Of a stretch of 64,000 nucleotides of DNA, positions 34,957 to 46,230 are shown one piece after another; position 1 is the stretch's first letter, and every line of letters begins with the position of its first letter. Origin of the DNA: Gigantopelta aegis (lineage: Eukaryota; Mollusca; Gastropoda; Neomphalida; Peltospiridae); the NCBI RefSeq assembly GCF_016097555.1, contig NC_054704.1, positions 1,343,672-1,407,671 on the forward strand. Reading direction: 5' to 3'. A program made the translations under genes and the position numbers. The notes beneath the pieces were generated by a model. It saw nothing but the letters and a program-made list of their open reading frames with translations. It did no database searches and had not been told where the DNA came from.

Positions 34957-34983
34957 TACCCGACCAGACTATGGGGCACTGGG
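34061..34983. other. Intergenic; (AC)n microsatellite at its right end
   Basis: No gene seen. About 34925-34954 is AC repeat. The 103-codon minus-strand frame at 34420-34731 has no recognisable domain. 34971-34983 is the left target duplication of the next SINE. Confidence 0.5.
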
Positions 34984-35309
34984 AAGGAAGGAAATGTTTT
35001 ATTTAACGACGCACTCAACACATTTTATTTACGGTTATATGACGTCGGACATATGGTTAAGGACCACACAGATATTTAGGGAGAAAATCTTCTGTGGCCA
35101 CTTCATGGGCTACTCTCTTCGATTAACAGCAAGGGATCTTTTATATGCACCATCCCACAGACAGGATAGTACTTACCACAACATTTGTTAAGCCAGTTGT
35201 GGAGCCCTGGCTGGAACGAGAAATAGCCCAATGGGCCTACCGATGGGAATTGATCCTAGATCGATCACGCATCAGGCGAGTGCTGTACCACTGAGCTATG
35301 TCCCGCCCC
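34984..35309 (-). mobile_element. tRNA-headed SINE, full-length copy
   Basis: Minus-strand copy flanked by a 13-bp target duplication ATGGGGCACTGGG (34971-34983 and 35310-35322). Tail GGAAGGAAATGTTTTATTTA, body GGGATCTTTTATATGCACCA, and head ending CTGAGCTATGTCCCGCC, which is the inverted A box and 5' end. The intact duplication suggests a comparatively young insertion. Confidence 0.93.
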
Positions 35310-35427
35310 ATGGGGCACTGGGTTGACAGGAAAAAAACTTTGATTACACTGCGCTATAACACAGAATTTCATCCCACCCCCATGAAAAACAGAGAAAAAT
35401 TTGACAATGTTGATTAAAAAAACTGAT

Positions 35428-35433
35428 TTTATT
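35428..35433 (-). promoter_or_regulatory. Candidate polyadenylation signal for the SMIM15 homologue
   Basis: TTTATT on the plus strand is AATAAA on the minus strand, about 390 bp past the stop codon. It is plausible but unproven. Confidence 0.35.
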
Positions 35434-35730
35434 TTTCACCAACATAAGTTGAGTATAAGAACACATTCATATACACTTGAGTTCTGTTATCGGACACAAC
35501 ACTTCAACCAGTGTGGTACCCACATGTACAAAATCATCTTCATACAAACAGTTGTTCACTTCAACACAAAACCATTGCTTTATATATAATCATACACGGT
35601 GCTGTTCAGTAAAGTAGTACTGCCGTGCATGTATGGTACAGTAGTGCAGTCCAAATGGAATATATGTATATATATAAATATTTATATACAAATGACAACG
35701 TGCTAAGAGTGACTGCATAACAAGGATCAT

Positions 35731-35868
35731 TCAGTCCGTTTTATGTTGCCTCGTCTTCGCCATGTTGGCTTCACATTCAGTCCGTTTTATGTCGCCTCGT
35801 CTTCGCCATGTTGGCTTCACATTCAGTCCGTTTTGTGTCGCCTCGTCTTTGCCATGTTGGCTTCACGT
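35731..35868. repeat. 46-bp triplication of the SMIM15 coding 3' end
   Basis: Three direct copies, with TCAGTCCGTTTTATGT-like starts at 35731, 35777 and 35823, each containing GCCTCGTCTTCGCCATGTTG or a near variant. The third copy is the genuine coding end of the minus-strand gene (it encodes ANMAKTRRHKTD and stop). The other two lie in its 3' UTR. The period is not a multiple of three. Confidence 0.92.
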
Positions 35869-36059
35869 CTCGACTTCTTCTTCTTGTCTTTCTCCTTCGA
35901 CTCGATCTGCTTGGCCAGGCTCCAGGCGAGGTAGGCGCTGATGAGGAAGAGTGGGGACAGACACAGCAGCACGTAGTAGATGAACTGCCACGGGTTCTGA
36001 GCCGCCCACACCAGCAGACCCTTCAGCATCTCGTTCCAGTCCCAGCCAAATAGCGCCAT
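35823..36059 (-). CDS. SMIM15: Small integral membrane protein 15 homologue
   Basis: 78 codons, close to the 74 of the human protein as I recall it. The order of parts matches the family: a short amphipathic N-terminus (residues 1-22, with WAAQNPW), one transmembrane segment at about 26-48 (FIYYVLLCLSPLFLISAYLA), then the hallmark SLAKQIESKEKDKKKKSRRE and a basic tail ending MAKTRRHKTD. The family is a conserved animal single-pass protein of unclear function. The start follows a probable acceptor (GTTGCTGTTTCAG ending at 36111), giving a 5' UTR of about 51 nt in this exon, with a short upstream ATG in it. The last 46 bp are tandemly repeated downstream. Earlier exons, if any, were not located. 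Confidence 0.88.
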   Translation of the reverse strand: MALFGWDWNEMLKGLLVWAAQNPWQFIYYVLLCLSPLFLISAYLAWSLAKQIESKEKDKKKKSRREANMAKTRRHKTD

Positions 36060-36553
36060 CGTCGTCCGTGGGTCGGTCGGTGCTGGAATGTGGGAAGGTC
36101 ACCTCATGCACTGAAACAGCAACAAACATTGTTAAACACTGAGGGTCAAAGTTACACAGCCTGTTTATGTCTTACATACATTTACAATTCTTAAACACCT
36201 GCGTTTAGGAAAAATTGGCTTCATAAATTTGACCCAGAATATACAGGTAGATATAGAGAGATAGAGAGACAGGGTTTCTGCTAGAGGTACGAAGGGTAGA
36301 ATCACATACACTAAAATCTTGGAAATTCATTAATGCATTTTGTTTATGATTTTTATGATATCATAGTAAGAGAACTGCTGTCCCTTGTTTGTCAAATCAG
36401 ATGTAATGCAGATTTAAAACCTATATGACCACCTGGGGTGAGGGAAGAAATGAGCCAGCAGGAACTCGCTGTCACCACACAGACTACTTCTGCCAATGAG
36501 CAACAACTTGCAATGTTATATGCACTTTTCCAGAGGCCAGTACACACTACAGC

Positions 36554-36818
36554 CTTTGATGTTCCACTGTAACCAGTCATGGGACACCAACTGTGGCAGA
36601 GACAAGCTACGTTCAGAGTGTTCTTCCACTGTAACCAGTCATGGGACACCAACTGTGGCAGAAACAAGCTACGTTCAGAGTGTTCTTCCACTGTAACCAG
36701 TCATGGGACACCAACTGTGGCAGAAACAAGCTACGTTCAGAGTGTTCTTCCACTGTAACCAGTCATGGGACACCAACTGTGGCAGAGACAAGCTACGTTC
36801 AGAGTGTTCTTCCACTGA
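36554..36818. repeat. 62-bp tandem array, four copies
   Basis: Units contain CACTGTAACCAGTCATGGGA, ACACCAACTGTGGCAGA and AAGCTACGTTCAGAGTGTTC, nearly identical. It lies upstream of the SMIM15 coding exon, probably in an intron. Open frames on both strands are shadows of the repeat. Confidence 0.95.
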
Positions 36819-37330
36819 ACTACATTCCTTTTACAAGGATCCAACAATTATTTTTATTCCAGTATACACGTACAGGTGGGGTGACTGAGTAAAATGTACT
36901 ATTATTTTATGGGTAGGGGGGTTACACGTTTGTAATAATATAGCATACGTATTTAACCAAAAGGAGATGTGGGGGTTTTCTGTAGTGTTTGTATTAGTGA
37001 TTAATATATTACCTGTGTATCATTAAAATATCAGCAATACTTAAGTTATACTTCTTAAATAAATCAAAACCTTTTGTTTGCCATACATGTATTATTTATC
37101 TGTTAAAAGTATGAAGAACCAGTCGTAACTTCTGAACCTAAAGTGCAGTTTACACCATGCTTGTTGTGTCGTTCATCAAGTAATAGGACAATGCATTGGT
37201 GATCAGTCGTGGTGGTTTTTTGTAATCATGTGACCGGCTGCGTAGTTTTTCCACTAATTGTTCTTAATTCAGGGATGTTTCAGTATGCCAGACTTGTCAT
37301 TTCCAAATGATTCCATAGGTGTACTAGCCT
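36819..37330. other. Non-coding spacer
   Basis: AT-rich, no repeat or gene recognised. It may be intron or promoter of the SMIM15 homologue, but no first exon could be defined. Confidence 0.4.
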
Positions 37331-37369
37331 GGTATAAGCCTTTTGAAAACGTGACGTAGTAGCCTACTC

Positions 37370-37545
37370 CTAACCATTGATAACATCTCCTAAGACACTG
37401 TATGGTGTTCTTATGAACACTAATGAACACCACAATGTCTAACAAGAATGTGGTGTGCCATTCCAAATCTAAGCATACCAATCGCTCGAAGAAATTCATT
37501 TTCCGAGAGGTGTGACATGACGTTGATAACAATCAGATACCAACA
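37370..37545 (-). pseudogene. Tc1/mariner (IS630-like) transposase N-terminal fragment
   Basis: Minus-strand frames read SENEFLRAIGMLRFGMAHHI and LVRHCGVH, then after a frame change VHKNTIQCLRRCYQWLGV. This has the shape of the first helix-turn-helix of Tc1/mariner-type transposases (…AIGML..GM....VAR..GVH..TI..L..RY...G). The catalytic DDE part is absent, and the flanking reading continues as unrelated sequence. A dead fragment. Confidence 0.6.
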
Positions 37546-38134
37546 AAAGTGTTTTTCTGAGTGATAAGAAGCCATACAATAGTTTTGCAGTCCAATGATA
37601 AAGAAAATGACATCAACCAGGAGCATGTGACCCAAAATGTGCATGAGGCAAATTGTGCGCATAAAGTGTGAATAGCACATACAACTGACATAACACCTCT
37701 GGAATATCGATGGGAATGGTTACACAATGATTTTCTCAAATTTTCATGGCCAGACTTAAAGTAAATAAAATTCGAGTCATAGGAACTTTCCTTCACTAGT
37801 ATATGTGAAATATCTTTCACTCAAAAATTATAACTCAATGTAATGATATTTAACGTCAAACATAGGATTATTGTGATATCGTGTTTTCTCGAAAACCTTT
37901 CTAACATGAAAACGATCCTATTTTAAAATAGAGCATTTAAAACGAAAACCATGCATTGTAGACTATTGACATAATAACACATTTGTTTAGAGAGCACTTT
38001 TGAACTAATAATAAAATACTGTAACAGGATGACTGGGTTCTTTACTGGATGATTTCTTGTAATTAATAAATAAAAGACCGAACAAACACAATTTGAAAGG
38101 TAACAAATGAATGAATGGATGTTTAACGACACCC
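37546..38134. other. Spacer ending in a SINE-like tail
   Basis: No gene seen. The last bases (GAATGGATGTTTAACGACAC) resemble a dispersed molluscan SINE 3' region, continued after the next element as CCCCAGCACGAATGAAA. The element at 38135-38819 therefore appears to have inserted into it. Confidence 0.45.
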
Positions 38135-38819
38135 CAATCTAATTAAAATTAGCTCCACTATTACATGTGGATCTAACAGCAGCCAGTTGGAGCTCATGTC
38201 CACCAATCAAAACCTTACTTGCAGAATCATGCCAGTGATTTAAAATTAATTTAAAAACATTCTGAATTATCCTGAGGGTATACGACATGTTTCATGTGTG
38301 AATAACGAATGCCTTAAAACATGTTTTATTTTATAAAATAAATAATTTGTAATGTAAAACTGAAGACTGATTTAGTTTTTTTTTTTTTAATAAATAAATA
38401 AATAATTTTTAATGTAAACTTGAAGACTGATAACCCATCCCGTACGTATTCATATGGTTCGCTGTACTGCGGCCACTAAAACAGACTCGCTCGATATTTT
38501 TAGAATTTGTATGCCCCAAAATAACGTTATAAAAGGCGAAGTGTGATTGGTCAATATTTAAATTATCATTTACAGACGAAATGTTACCTGGACATTGGAG
38601 ACTACGCAATCTGATTAAAATTAGTTTTACTGGTCTAAATAAGGCATTCGTAATTCACATGAAACATATCGTATACCTTCTGGATAATTCGAAATATTTT
38701 CAAATTATTTTCAAATCACTGGCATGATTCTGCAAGTACGGTTTTGATTGGTGGACATGAGCTCCAACTGGCTGCTGTTAGATCCACATGTAATAGTAGA
38801 GCTCATTTTAATTAGATTG
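38135..38819. mobile_element. Mutator-like foldback element (long TIRs, 9-bp duplication)
   Basis: 685 bp starting CAATCTAATTAAAATTAGCT and ending with the inverted form TTTTAATTAGATTG. The arms are about 200 bp each and nearly perfect for the first 100 (shared GATCTAACAGCAGCCAGTTG, inverted CAACTGGCTGCTGTTAGATC). The 9-bp flank ACGACACCC occurs on both sides (38126-38134 and 38820-38828). Long inverted repeats with a 9-bp duplication suit the Mutator superfamily. There is no transposase inside. Confidence 0.82.
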
Positions 38820-39091
38820 ACGACACCCCAGCACGAATGAAAGGTAATAAAAACGATAGATATTTATTTACAAATGACAACTAAAGAAGGCATGTTATAC
38901 ATGATACACAAAATAGATGAATAATAAATAATAAAATTGTATGTTTATTTCCCCAAAAAATTGCTACTCACTTAAACCCTTTCTCGGAAGTTAATCCGAC
39001 TTTAAAACAAAATATATCTAGAATTTACAATTATAACCAAAGAATCGGAACACTGGGAAGAACCCCAAGTGTTCTGAAACACTTCTTTTAA

Positions 39092-39472
39092 AGGGACATT
39101 CCTCAGTTTGCTGCAATGTTTAAGATGTTATCGACTAACAGACTTTTTGACGACTGTAATTACACATCAAATATATTTTTCTGTATAAAATATTAGTGGC
39201 TGTATATTAAACGTGTTTCTGATCGTCCTAATATTTGTAGTAGGTTAAATATCATTTTATTTCCTAAAAACAATTTTTTCGTACGTACGAAATTATTTTA
39301 AGACAAACTCCAATTTGGGCTTCTTACAAATATTAAGACGACCAAAAAACACACTGAATATACAAACACTGATATTCTAAACAAGAAAATATATTTAATA
39401 TGTATGTTTAATCGTAGAAATATTTTATTAGTCGAAAACATCTTGCAATGCAGCAAACTCGGGGATGTCCCT
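39092..39472. mobile_element. TTAA foldback MITE (piggyBac-like), copy C
   Basis: 381 bp between TTAA at 39088-39091 and 39473-39476. Starts AGGGACATTCCTCAGTTTGC, ends GCAAACTCGGGGATGTCCCT, with its central palindrome at CGTACGTACG. Closely similar to copy A. Confidence 0.9.
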
Positions 39473-39848
39473 TTAATAGATCGTGTAGGGGTGCCGACCA
39501 GTGGGACCCGGTGGAGCCTTTGACCTATGACGTACACAGCTAAGTTGGAGACCGCCAACAAATATGTAATACATTGTTGCTTGATAGGCTTCCCCCAAAA
39601 CATCTGAGCTATATATACCCTTTGTTATTATTTACAAATAGGAGTTGATTATTTCAAGCTCCCCTATAACAATATATATATATATATATGTATATATATT
39701 ATTACAAAAAATGTTCAATTATTTTTGTTCACAATATAATGACTCATTACAACTATGCTGCATTCTACCATCACACTTCAATGTGTGAAAAAATAGACTT
39801 GTAATTGATAAACAAGACGTCTACATGATAAATGTTGTATCCCTTGTT

Positions 39849-40185
39849 CAGAGCTCGAACTTAAAAATGTGTCTCCCGTGGCATTTATAAAAGAATTGCC
39901 ACGAGTCAAACAGCCCACCGACGGCAATTTTGTGTCTGCCTATGGCAATTTTTTATAAGTGACATTTGCAGCAAATAAACATGACTGAAAGGTTATTGTG
40001 CTCTATGTAGACACATTTCAAATGTGCAAATTTATGTGAAATATTGGCAGATAATGTACACATGTGTATACATTTTGCCATTGTTCAGGAGCTTTACCGT
40101 GCCATTGGTGATGCTCTCTGCCTATGGCAATTTATATCTCAATGACAGCAATTGCAGTGAGTGTCATCATCAAGGTCAAGCCCTG
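39849..40185. mobile_element. CAGRGCT-ended non-autonomous element
   Basis: Starts CAGAGCTCGAACTT and ends AAGGTCAAGCCCTG, which is the inverted form with few mismatches. The interior repeats GGCAATTTT-type motifs on both strands. It lacks coding capacity, and no clear target duplication was found. Related fragments (AAAATTGCCATAGG) occur near 49050. Possibly hAT-like. Confidence 0.55.
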
Positions 40186-40188
40186 TTG

Positions 40189-40790
40189 CAGGGCTTCTAC
40201 ATTATGGTAGCCTCACCCCCATGGCTAGTGATATTCAATGTTGGGCTAGTAAATAACTAATATTACCATGCCAGACATGGCTTCTAGATATGGTAGCCTC
40301 ACCCCCATGGCTAGTGATATTCAATGTTGGGCTAGTAAATAACTAATATTACCATGCCAGACATGGCTTCTAGATTATGGTAGCCTCACCCCCATGGCTA
40401 GTGATATTCAATGTTGGGCTAGTAAATAACTAATATTACCATGCCAGACATGGCTTCTAGATTATGGTAGCCTCACCCCCATGGCTAGTGATATTCAATG
40501 TTGGGCTAGTAAATAACTAATATTACCATGCCCAATGGCTAGTGAAAACAAAAGTTGTCAAGTGCTGTATTTTAGTCTTATTTTGTAAATATGAATATCC
40601 TGTAACCCACTCCCACCCCAACACATCCCCCAATCTTAGTGTGTTTAATCGTGTGATATCTCCCTCTTTAGGTGACATATCCGATTATTACTATTAATTA
40701 GTAAAACATTTTTTACTTAAATTAAAGTAGGGCTAGTGGATTTTTAATCATGGCTAGTAAATTTCTTAAATCACCAAAACTCTTATGCAA
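40189..40790. mobile_element. CAGGGCTTCTA-ended element with internal 87-bp array
   Basis: Starts CAGGGCTTCTACATTATGGT. Inverted relative to the intact 330-bp copy at 47108-47437: it shares CCATGGCTAGTGATATTCAA and TGGGCTAGTAAATAACTA, and later TTAAAGTAGGGCTAGTGG. The far terminus is lost or diverged. An internal segment is tandemly repeated (next feature). Confidence 0.7.
40203..40545. repeat. 86-87-bp tandem array, four copies, inside a CAGGGCTTCTA element
   Basis: Units begin ATGGTAGCCTCACCCCCATG at 40204, 40290, 40377 and 40464 and include GCCAGACATGGCTTCTAGA. Copies are almost identical, so the expansion looks recent. Confidence 0.93.
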
Positions 40791-43150
40791 TGAATCTTTC
40801 AGAATAAAAATGTATTGATTTGTGAATCAAGGTTTGGGTCTTGATTTCATTTGCCACTTGATGTTGATCACTTACCAAGTGTCTTTATTAATGTTTTCGT
40901 CAATATATTATAATATTGTTATAAACAATAAAATAAATAGTTCTATAGGATGGCAGGTTATTTGAAATTCTGGTGGGCCAGGAAATTTTAGTTGGTTCTG
41001 GTCTAGCGGACTAGTGAAATATTTTGCATTTCTGCACCCCAGCCAGGTAATCTGGTTTTAAAAATGCATCAGAACCTTTTTAGGAGCTGAGGCACTTTGT
41101 GCCCTTTATTCGAGTTAATCCCATCTCCAAATATTTGTAACAAACCTGTAAAAAGTATTGCATTATTTATGGCTGCCACAGACCTTGCCTTTTAAGGTGT
41201 GCGGGTGTGATCGTGCTCATACAGGGCACGTAATTTCAATCTGGCGAGTGTGAAAAATAATGCACGTTACACTTAACACACAGCGCACGTAAAATAATTT
41301 TGTATATTGATTGCCACTATTTACCGTATGTAGCAGATAGAAAGATCCGTTTAATAATACCAGAAAAAAAGAGTTACAAGAACAGTAGCGTCCATGCCAG
41401 AGCTATCGGGGTTAGATTATTTTTACTCTTGTCTACACGCTGGTCTACTTGACAACTTATTACGCATTGATGATGGTGTCTAAAATTATGGGTTTTTTTA
41501 ATTATCTTTATTATGGCATCCCACATTTGGAATAAAATACTTTGTAATGACAGATTTTGTCAGAGTTTGTATATCTTTTATCAACAACATTGGGCCATTC
41601 TAGGTCAATGAAAATGACGCTGTCAGAGCTGTTCAAAACTTGTAGCGGTAGGTCAAATGACGTGTTACAAAATGTTGAGGGAGGGAGACTGGTTGCATAA
41701 TTGTTGAATAAAAAATGCCACATGAATGTCAATGTTCCAACCAACACTATCAATTGAAGTAATTGTAGGCCTACGTTTCACGAGTTATTTTTAAAAATGT
41801 TTTAATAATATGAGTTGGTAGTGCACACCTGAGATGCTTGGGTCGTAGTTCATGAACCACCTCCTCGGAACCAGTGGGTTTTTCCCATCCCAACTATCCT
41901 AATCATGTTCGTTGTATAATAACGAAATTCAAGACAAGTTGATTCCTATATATGTTTAGCTGCACATTCATCAAACCACCTAACACTGCAAAGGTATATA
42001 TATAATTGTGTGCATCAAATTATCTGAATAGTACATATTGTAATTAAACAATCAAATTGTCTGCATCAGTGTATACATGTCATAATTACATTTCTATAGT
42101 ACTTACTACTCCTGAAATGTTTTAATAAATTGTAACTTCATTCCTAAAGGGAAAAGAAGTCAGACTACACCTGAGCATAAATTTGAATTTTTCAGACAAC
42201 CAATATGTCGTTCGTGTGGTTTCAGTGATTACACGAACGATTTTCTTCAATAATTAGATAAAAATGAAAATGTTAATGGGCAACGATAATCAAACGAGAA
42301 TCTAAGATGAGCGATTTTTGTAGCTTTTCTCTATTAAATCATCCTATCATAAATACAAAAATAAACTTTTTGTGTACTATGACTAACTTGAAACCTGCCA
42401 AGCGAAAATAAAAGTTAAGCTAGTTTCGATTCGATGGAAATGAGGAATAATTCTCTAAAATGCTACTCAGAGTAACGAGAACACGATTGTCACGAGATCT
42501 CGTGCCCCGCGGTGCATGTCAATAATACTACATGCTCCTGTGACGGGCAGTTGCCTATGGTGACACACATCTATTTTTAAAACATATTTTGTTTTCATCA
42601 GTGTCACTAAATTGCATCGGTATATAATATAATATTCTAAGAAACTACTCATATTAGTCATAAACATTCTGTGACATGCTTCAAACACTGAATATCATGA
42701 CGCGTGCAAATGTCCGTAAATTGTAAATATGTCGGTGGCGTGCCAACGTAGGTAGCGTTTTATAACGGAAGTGACGGTAGTCATGAAGAAAATAGCTGGA
42801 CACGTTGAACGATGAAGGGAAAGCTGGTTAGAACATCTATGTCAGGGATTTCCCACTGCACGCAGTTTTCCAAAATATTGATGATATTAGCTAACACAAG
42901 GGTTTTTTTCTTTCTTTTTCTTACAAGCGATTATAGCTTTTGCACGAATGATCCGTCGTTTATGTTGATATTGGTTTTGCATAACTGACAGACGAACGGC
43001 AGAATCGTTCGTGCCAAATTTTATGCCCAACTACTCTAATGAACCAAACAACATAAAATTAGAAGAAAACATTATTGGTTTATTAGTTCATTTTTGCAAC
43101 ATAGGCCTATGTCTCTGCATTTACATGTACCATTTACTTCATAAATTAAT
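40791..43150. other. Repeat-poor intergenic region
   Basis: No gene recognised. About 40930-41035 shares TTCTATAGGATGGCAG and TTGGTTCTGGTCTAGCGGAC with 46410-46475, so it is a dispersed element. An ETS/CRE-like string CGGAAGTGACGG lies near 42767, followed by ATGAAG codons, but no downstream exon could be assigned. The 80- and 73-codon minus-strand frames have no recognisable domain. Confidence 0.45.
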
Positions 43151-43159
43151 AATGCTTGG

Positions 43160-43275
43160 TTTTCACTCGCCGTAGCATTTTGATGAGTGCGATTTTTCAC
43201 TCGCCTAAGTGTTTTGAGGTGTGCAATTTTTCACTCGCCTAAGTGTTTTGAGGTGTGCAATTTTTCACTCGACTT
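43160..43275. repeat. 34-bp tandem repeat, about three copies
   Basis: Units TTTTTCACTCGCCTAAGTG and TTTTGAGGTGTGCAA. The first copy is diverged. Confidence 0.85.
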
Positions 43276-43904
43276 TGTTTTTCAAAAGCCAAGGACTGCT
43301 GCCAGTGTTACAGATGATAGGCTGAAATGTATTGTAGTTTGTGAATTCTGCTTTCGCACGTGATTTGTTCTGAATGGACCTATAAGTTTCGGCCAATGGG
43401 AGGCCACTCTATTGTAGTGAGGGAGTATAAATATAGAGAGCAACGGGTGGTTATTTCTTAATGTAGGATTTGTATATTGTATTACTTATTTGACAATGAA
43501 CACTGAGCACTACTGTGGGATTTAGGTTTAGTAAATATTAATATCTCAGATGTTATTTGTGTTTTTATTTCTGTGGCTATATATTATGATTTAGTTTAAT
43601 TACGGCAACCTGATGTATAAATACGGATCTGTGAGGCTGAACGCCCCTCAGGGAGCCTCTATCCCCTGTCCACATTCAATTGTTTAAAGTTGATGGGGAA
43701 TTGACATTAGTTCTTGACATTAGTTCAGTTACATATTATATTCACTTGCTTTAGCTGTTCCTGATATTTATGCTACGTCAAGGTTTAAGCTGTCACTTGC
43801 CAAATCGGCAAATACGAATTAAGGTTGGAATTTGGTAAATATATATTTCATTACTAATATTTGCCACAACAAAGATAATTTGAAAATTGTAATTTATAGA
43901 CAGT

Positions 43905-45140
43905 CACGGTTTCCAGATGTTTCGTACCCAAACCCATTCGTACCATACCGTTTCGTAACCACTAGCATACCAGTTCGTAACCAATTAAATAATGTCATAC
44001 ATTACACCTAACATTAATATTTTTTTTAAATACACAATTATGTTATATTACAAACATACTGTAACATTTAGCAAAACATTTGTTGTAATAATCACTCAGT
44101 ATCTTTTATAAGCATTAAATGAGCAATTATGTGCTGTGCATCACTGAAGCATGCCGTTTCGTAACCAAAAAGCATACCTTTTCGTCACCAAAAAGCATAC
44201 CTTTTCGTAGCCAAAGAGCAATTCTTTTGTCTTGTAATTTGGTGTTGATTCCACAGTGCAGCGATGGTGTTTATTGTTATGCATAACCGTTCCGAGATAT
44301 CGATCGGAATATTTCGCAAGACTGATCCTCTCTTCGTATGTATATATGCTCAAAACAAAAACATTCATACGTGTACGCACACGCACACACATATAACAGA
44401 AATATAATAAAATCTGATAACCCATGTTTTTTTAATGTGGACTTTTTTTTAGGTCTAATAATGCCTACATTGTCCGATATAATACATTTTTGATAGAAGA
44501 ATACAACTTTTTGTTTTAATTTATCCATTTGCTTTAACACATATTTAGTATCTGTCGCAACACGTCCAATCTGCTTTTTGCTTAGTCCGAACGGACGTAG
44601 AAAGTAATGTGCACCCTGCACTACCATTTGCTGTGCTATTTTAAGCAGACGATCTTATTTTGTAAAAAGGTGTGTAGGCCTACATGTTTCGTACTTTTTT
44701 TTGTCAAATATTATATTATTATTATGTTTACCTTTACCATAAATACAATTGTATGAATGTACTGGGTTTCAATATCTCTATATATAATTATGTTAATATT
44801 ACTATGTTTGTAAATATTATTATGTTTGTACATAAAATGTTTTTTGTCATGTAAAAAGAAAAATGTTATGTGTTTGAAATATATCAACAAATAAGCTGAC
44901 TTCGCTTGACATGATTCTTTGTGACAATTTCTAATCGCTAATTATTAAAATGCAGTTGGCTTGGATTTTTGTTGTTTTGTTTTTCATTAAATAACATGTA
45001 CAAATGTGGGTACGAACTGGTATGCCAATATTCCGCTGGTTACGAACTGGTATGCCTTTGGGTACGAACTGGTATGCTTTTGGGTACGAACCGGTATGGT
45101 ACGAACCGGTATGGTTACGAAACGACCTGATACCACAGTC
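43905..45140. mobile_element. 1.2-kb element with inverted, internally reiterated ends
   Basis: Left end about 43910-44220 has GTTTCGTACCCA, CATACCGTTTCGTAACCA and several AGCATACCTTTTCGTAACC-like copies. Right end about 45004-45135 has the inverted forms: GGTACGAACTGGTATGC several times, then GGTTACGAAACGACCTG. The interior (44277-44627, minus) has a 116-codon frame with no domain I recognise. It resembles a non-autonomous DNA transposon with subterminal repeats. Superfamily unknown. Confidence 0.65.
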
Positions 45141-46230
45141 ACATAGTCCTAGTTACGGTATTGTAATGGAAACTTTCGACTACTGTGTCGATGTCAGTGT
45201 TACATTATCGTCTAACATAGGCCTACCGCCATCACGGCCATGTTGCAGTTTGGGTAAACTAACTTGAATTTAGCAATAGATTTTCTTGTCAAAGTCGCCA
45301 AGTTGCTTATATTTTACAGAACTCGAACTAAACCCTGATTGTAAGAAAGGAAAGGTTAACTTAAGAAACCAGAGGTTTAACTTTGGCTATGACTACGACT
45401 ATAAGAAAACCAAAACGTCATGACGGGATGAGTCTGTAGAGAATACCGTGACAAATATGACAATATTATGTAGTAGAAACATTCTCCGGTGACAAACCGT
45501 TACTACTGTAAAGTGTACAAATGTGGTTTCGTTCACCTTAGAAGGAGATCCCTGGGCTCAATCAAAGGCCCAACTAAATTCCGTGATGAACTTTCTTAAA
45601 TCTAGATCATGACGCACACTTACACAAAAGGAGATAACTCTTGTTGCATAGTCTTGATAAATCCATTAGTTTCGTCCAACCATAAGGATAGGCCTAGAAA
45701 GACGAGACCTAAGCAAAACCCACTCGGAACACTTCGGCCTATTACGGATTCTCTGCTATGAATGAGTAAAAACACTTCGGCAGATTTCGATGTACCTGCA
45801 TCAACTTCAATAATTTCTCATGGCGAAGAATTGTTCATTCAATCATTGCAAGGGCACCAGTTTATTATAACTGTTGTATAATTAAAACGAAAGTAATGTG
45901 GGTTTATAAAATTCAGACGCTGAGTTAACCAACTTGTTCCAGTGAGTTGGGCAAACGTGGATAACATAGATGATAGAAATTTTAAATGTGCAAGTCGGAA
46001 AATGAGCATATCAAGTTGTCTTTTTGTTAATTCACCTTGTTTACTATCATTTTATCACTTGGTTTATTTTATTTAATGACACAAACACAGTGGCTTGTTG
46101 GTGTCTACAGGCACGTAGAAACGATGTCTGGAGTGGGCGGAACACTACCTCTACGGCTCTAGTGTGGGGTGGGGTGGGGTGGGGAGGGGGTAGGCCTGTT
46201 TACAGGCCATACTTTTACCTTTATTTAAAT
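45141..46230. other. Intergenic, no gene seen
   Basis: Mixed-composition sequence without a recognisable repeat until a (GGGGT)n tract at 46165-46192. No frame resembles a known protein. Confidence 0.4.

Noticed and set aside
36554-36818. 62-bp array as a fourth SINE-derived array
   Set aside because: AACCAGTCATGGGACACC resembles the SINE's TACCAGTCATGGTGCATTGG over a short stretch only; the rest of the unit does not align, so the match may be chance.
42760-42840. Promoter and first exon of an unlisted gene near an ETS/CRE-like site
   Set aside because: A CGGAAGTGACGG site and ATG codons are suggestive, but no donor-acceptor pair or downstream coding exon could be found.
44277-44627. 116-codon minus-strand frame as a gene
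   Set aside because: It sits inside an inverted-repeat element and matches no family I know; kept only as a remark.
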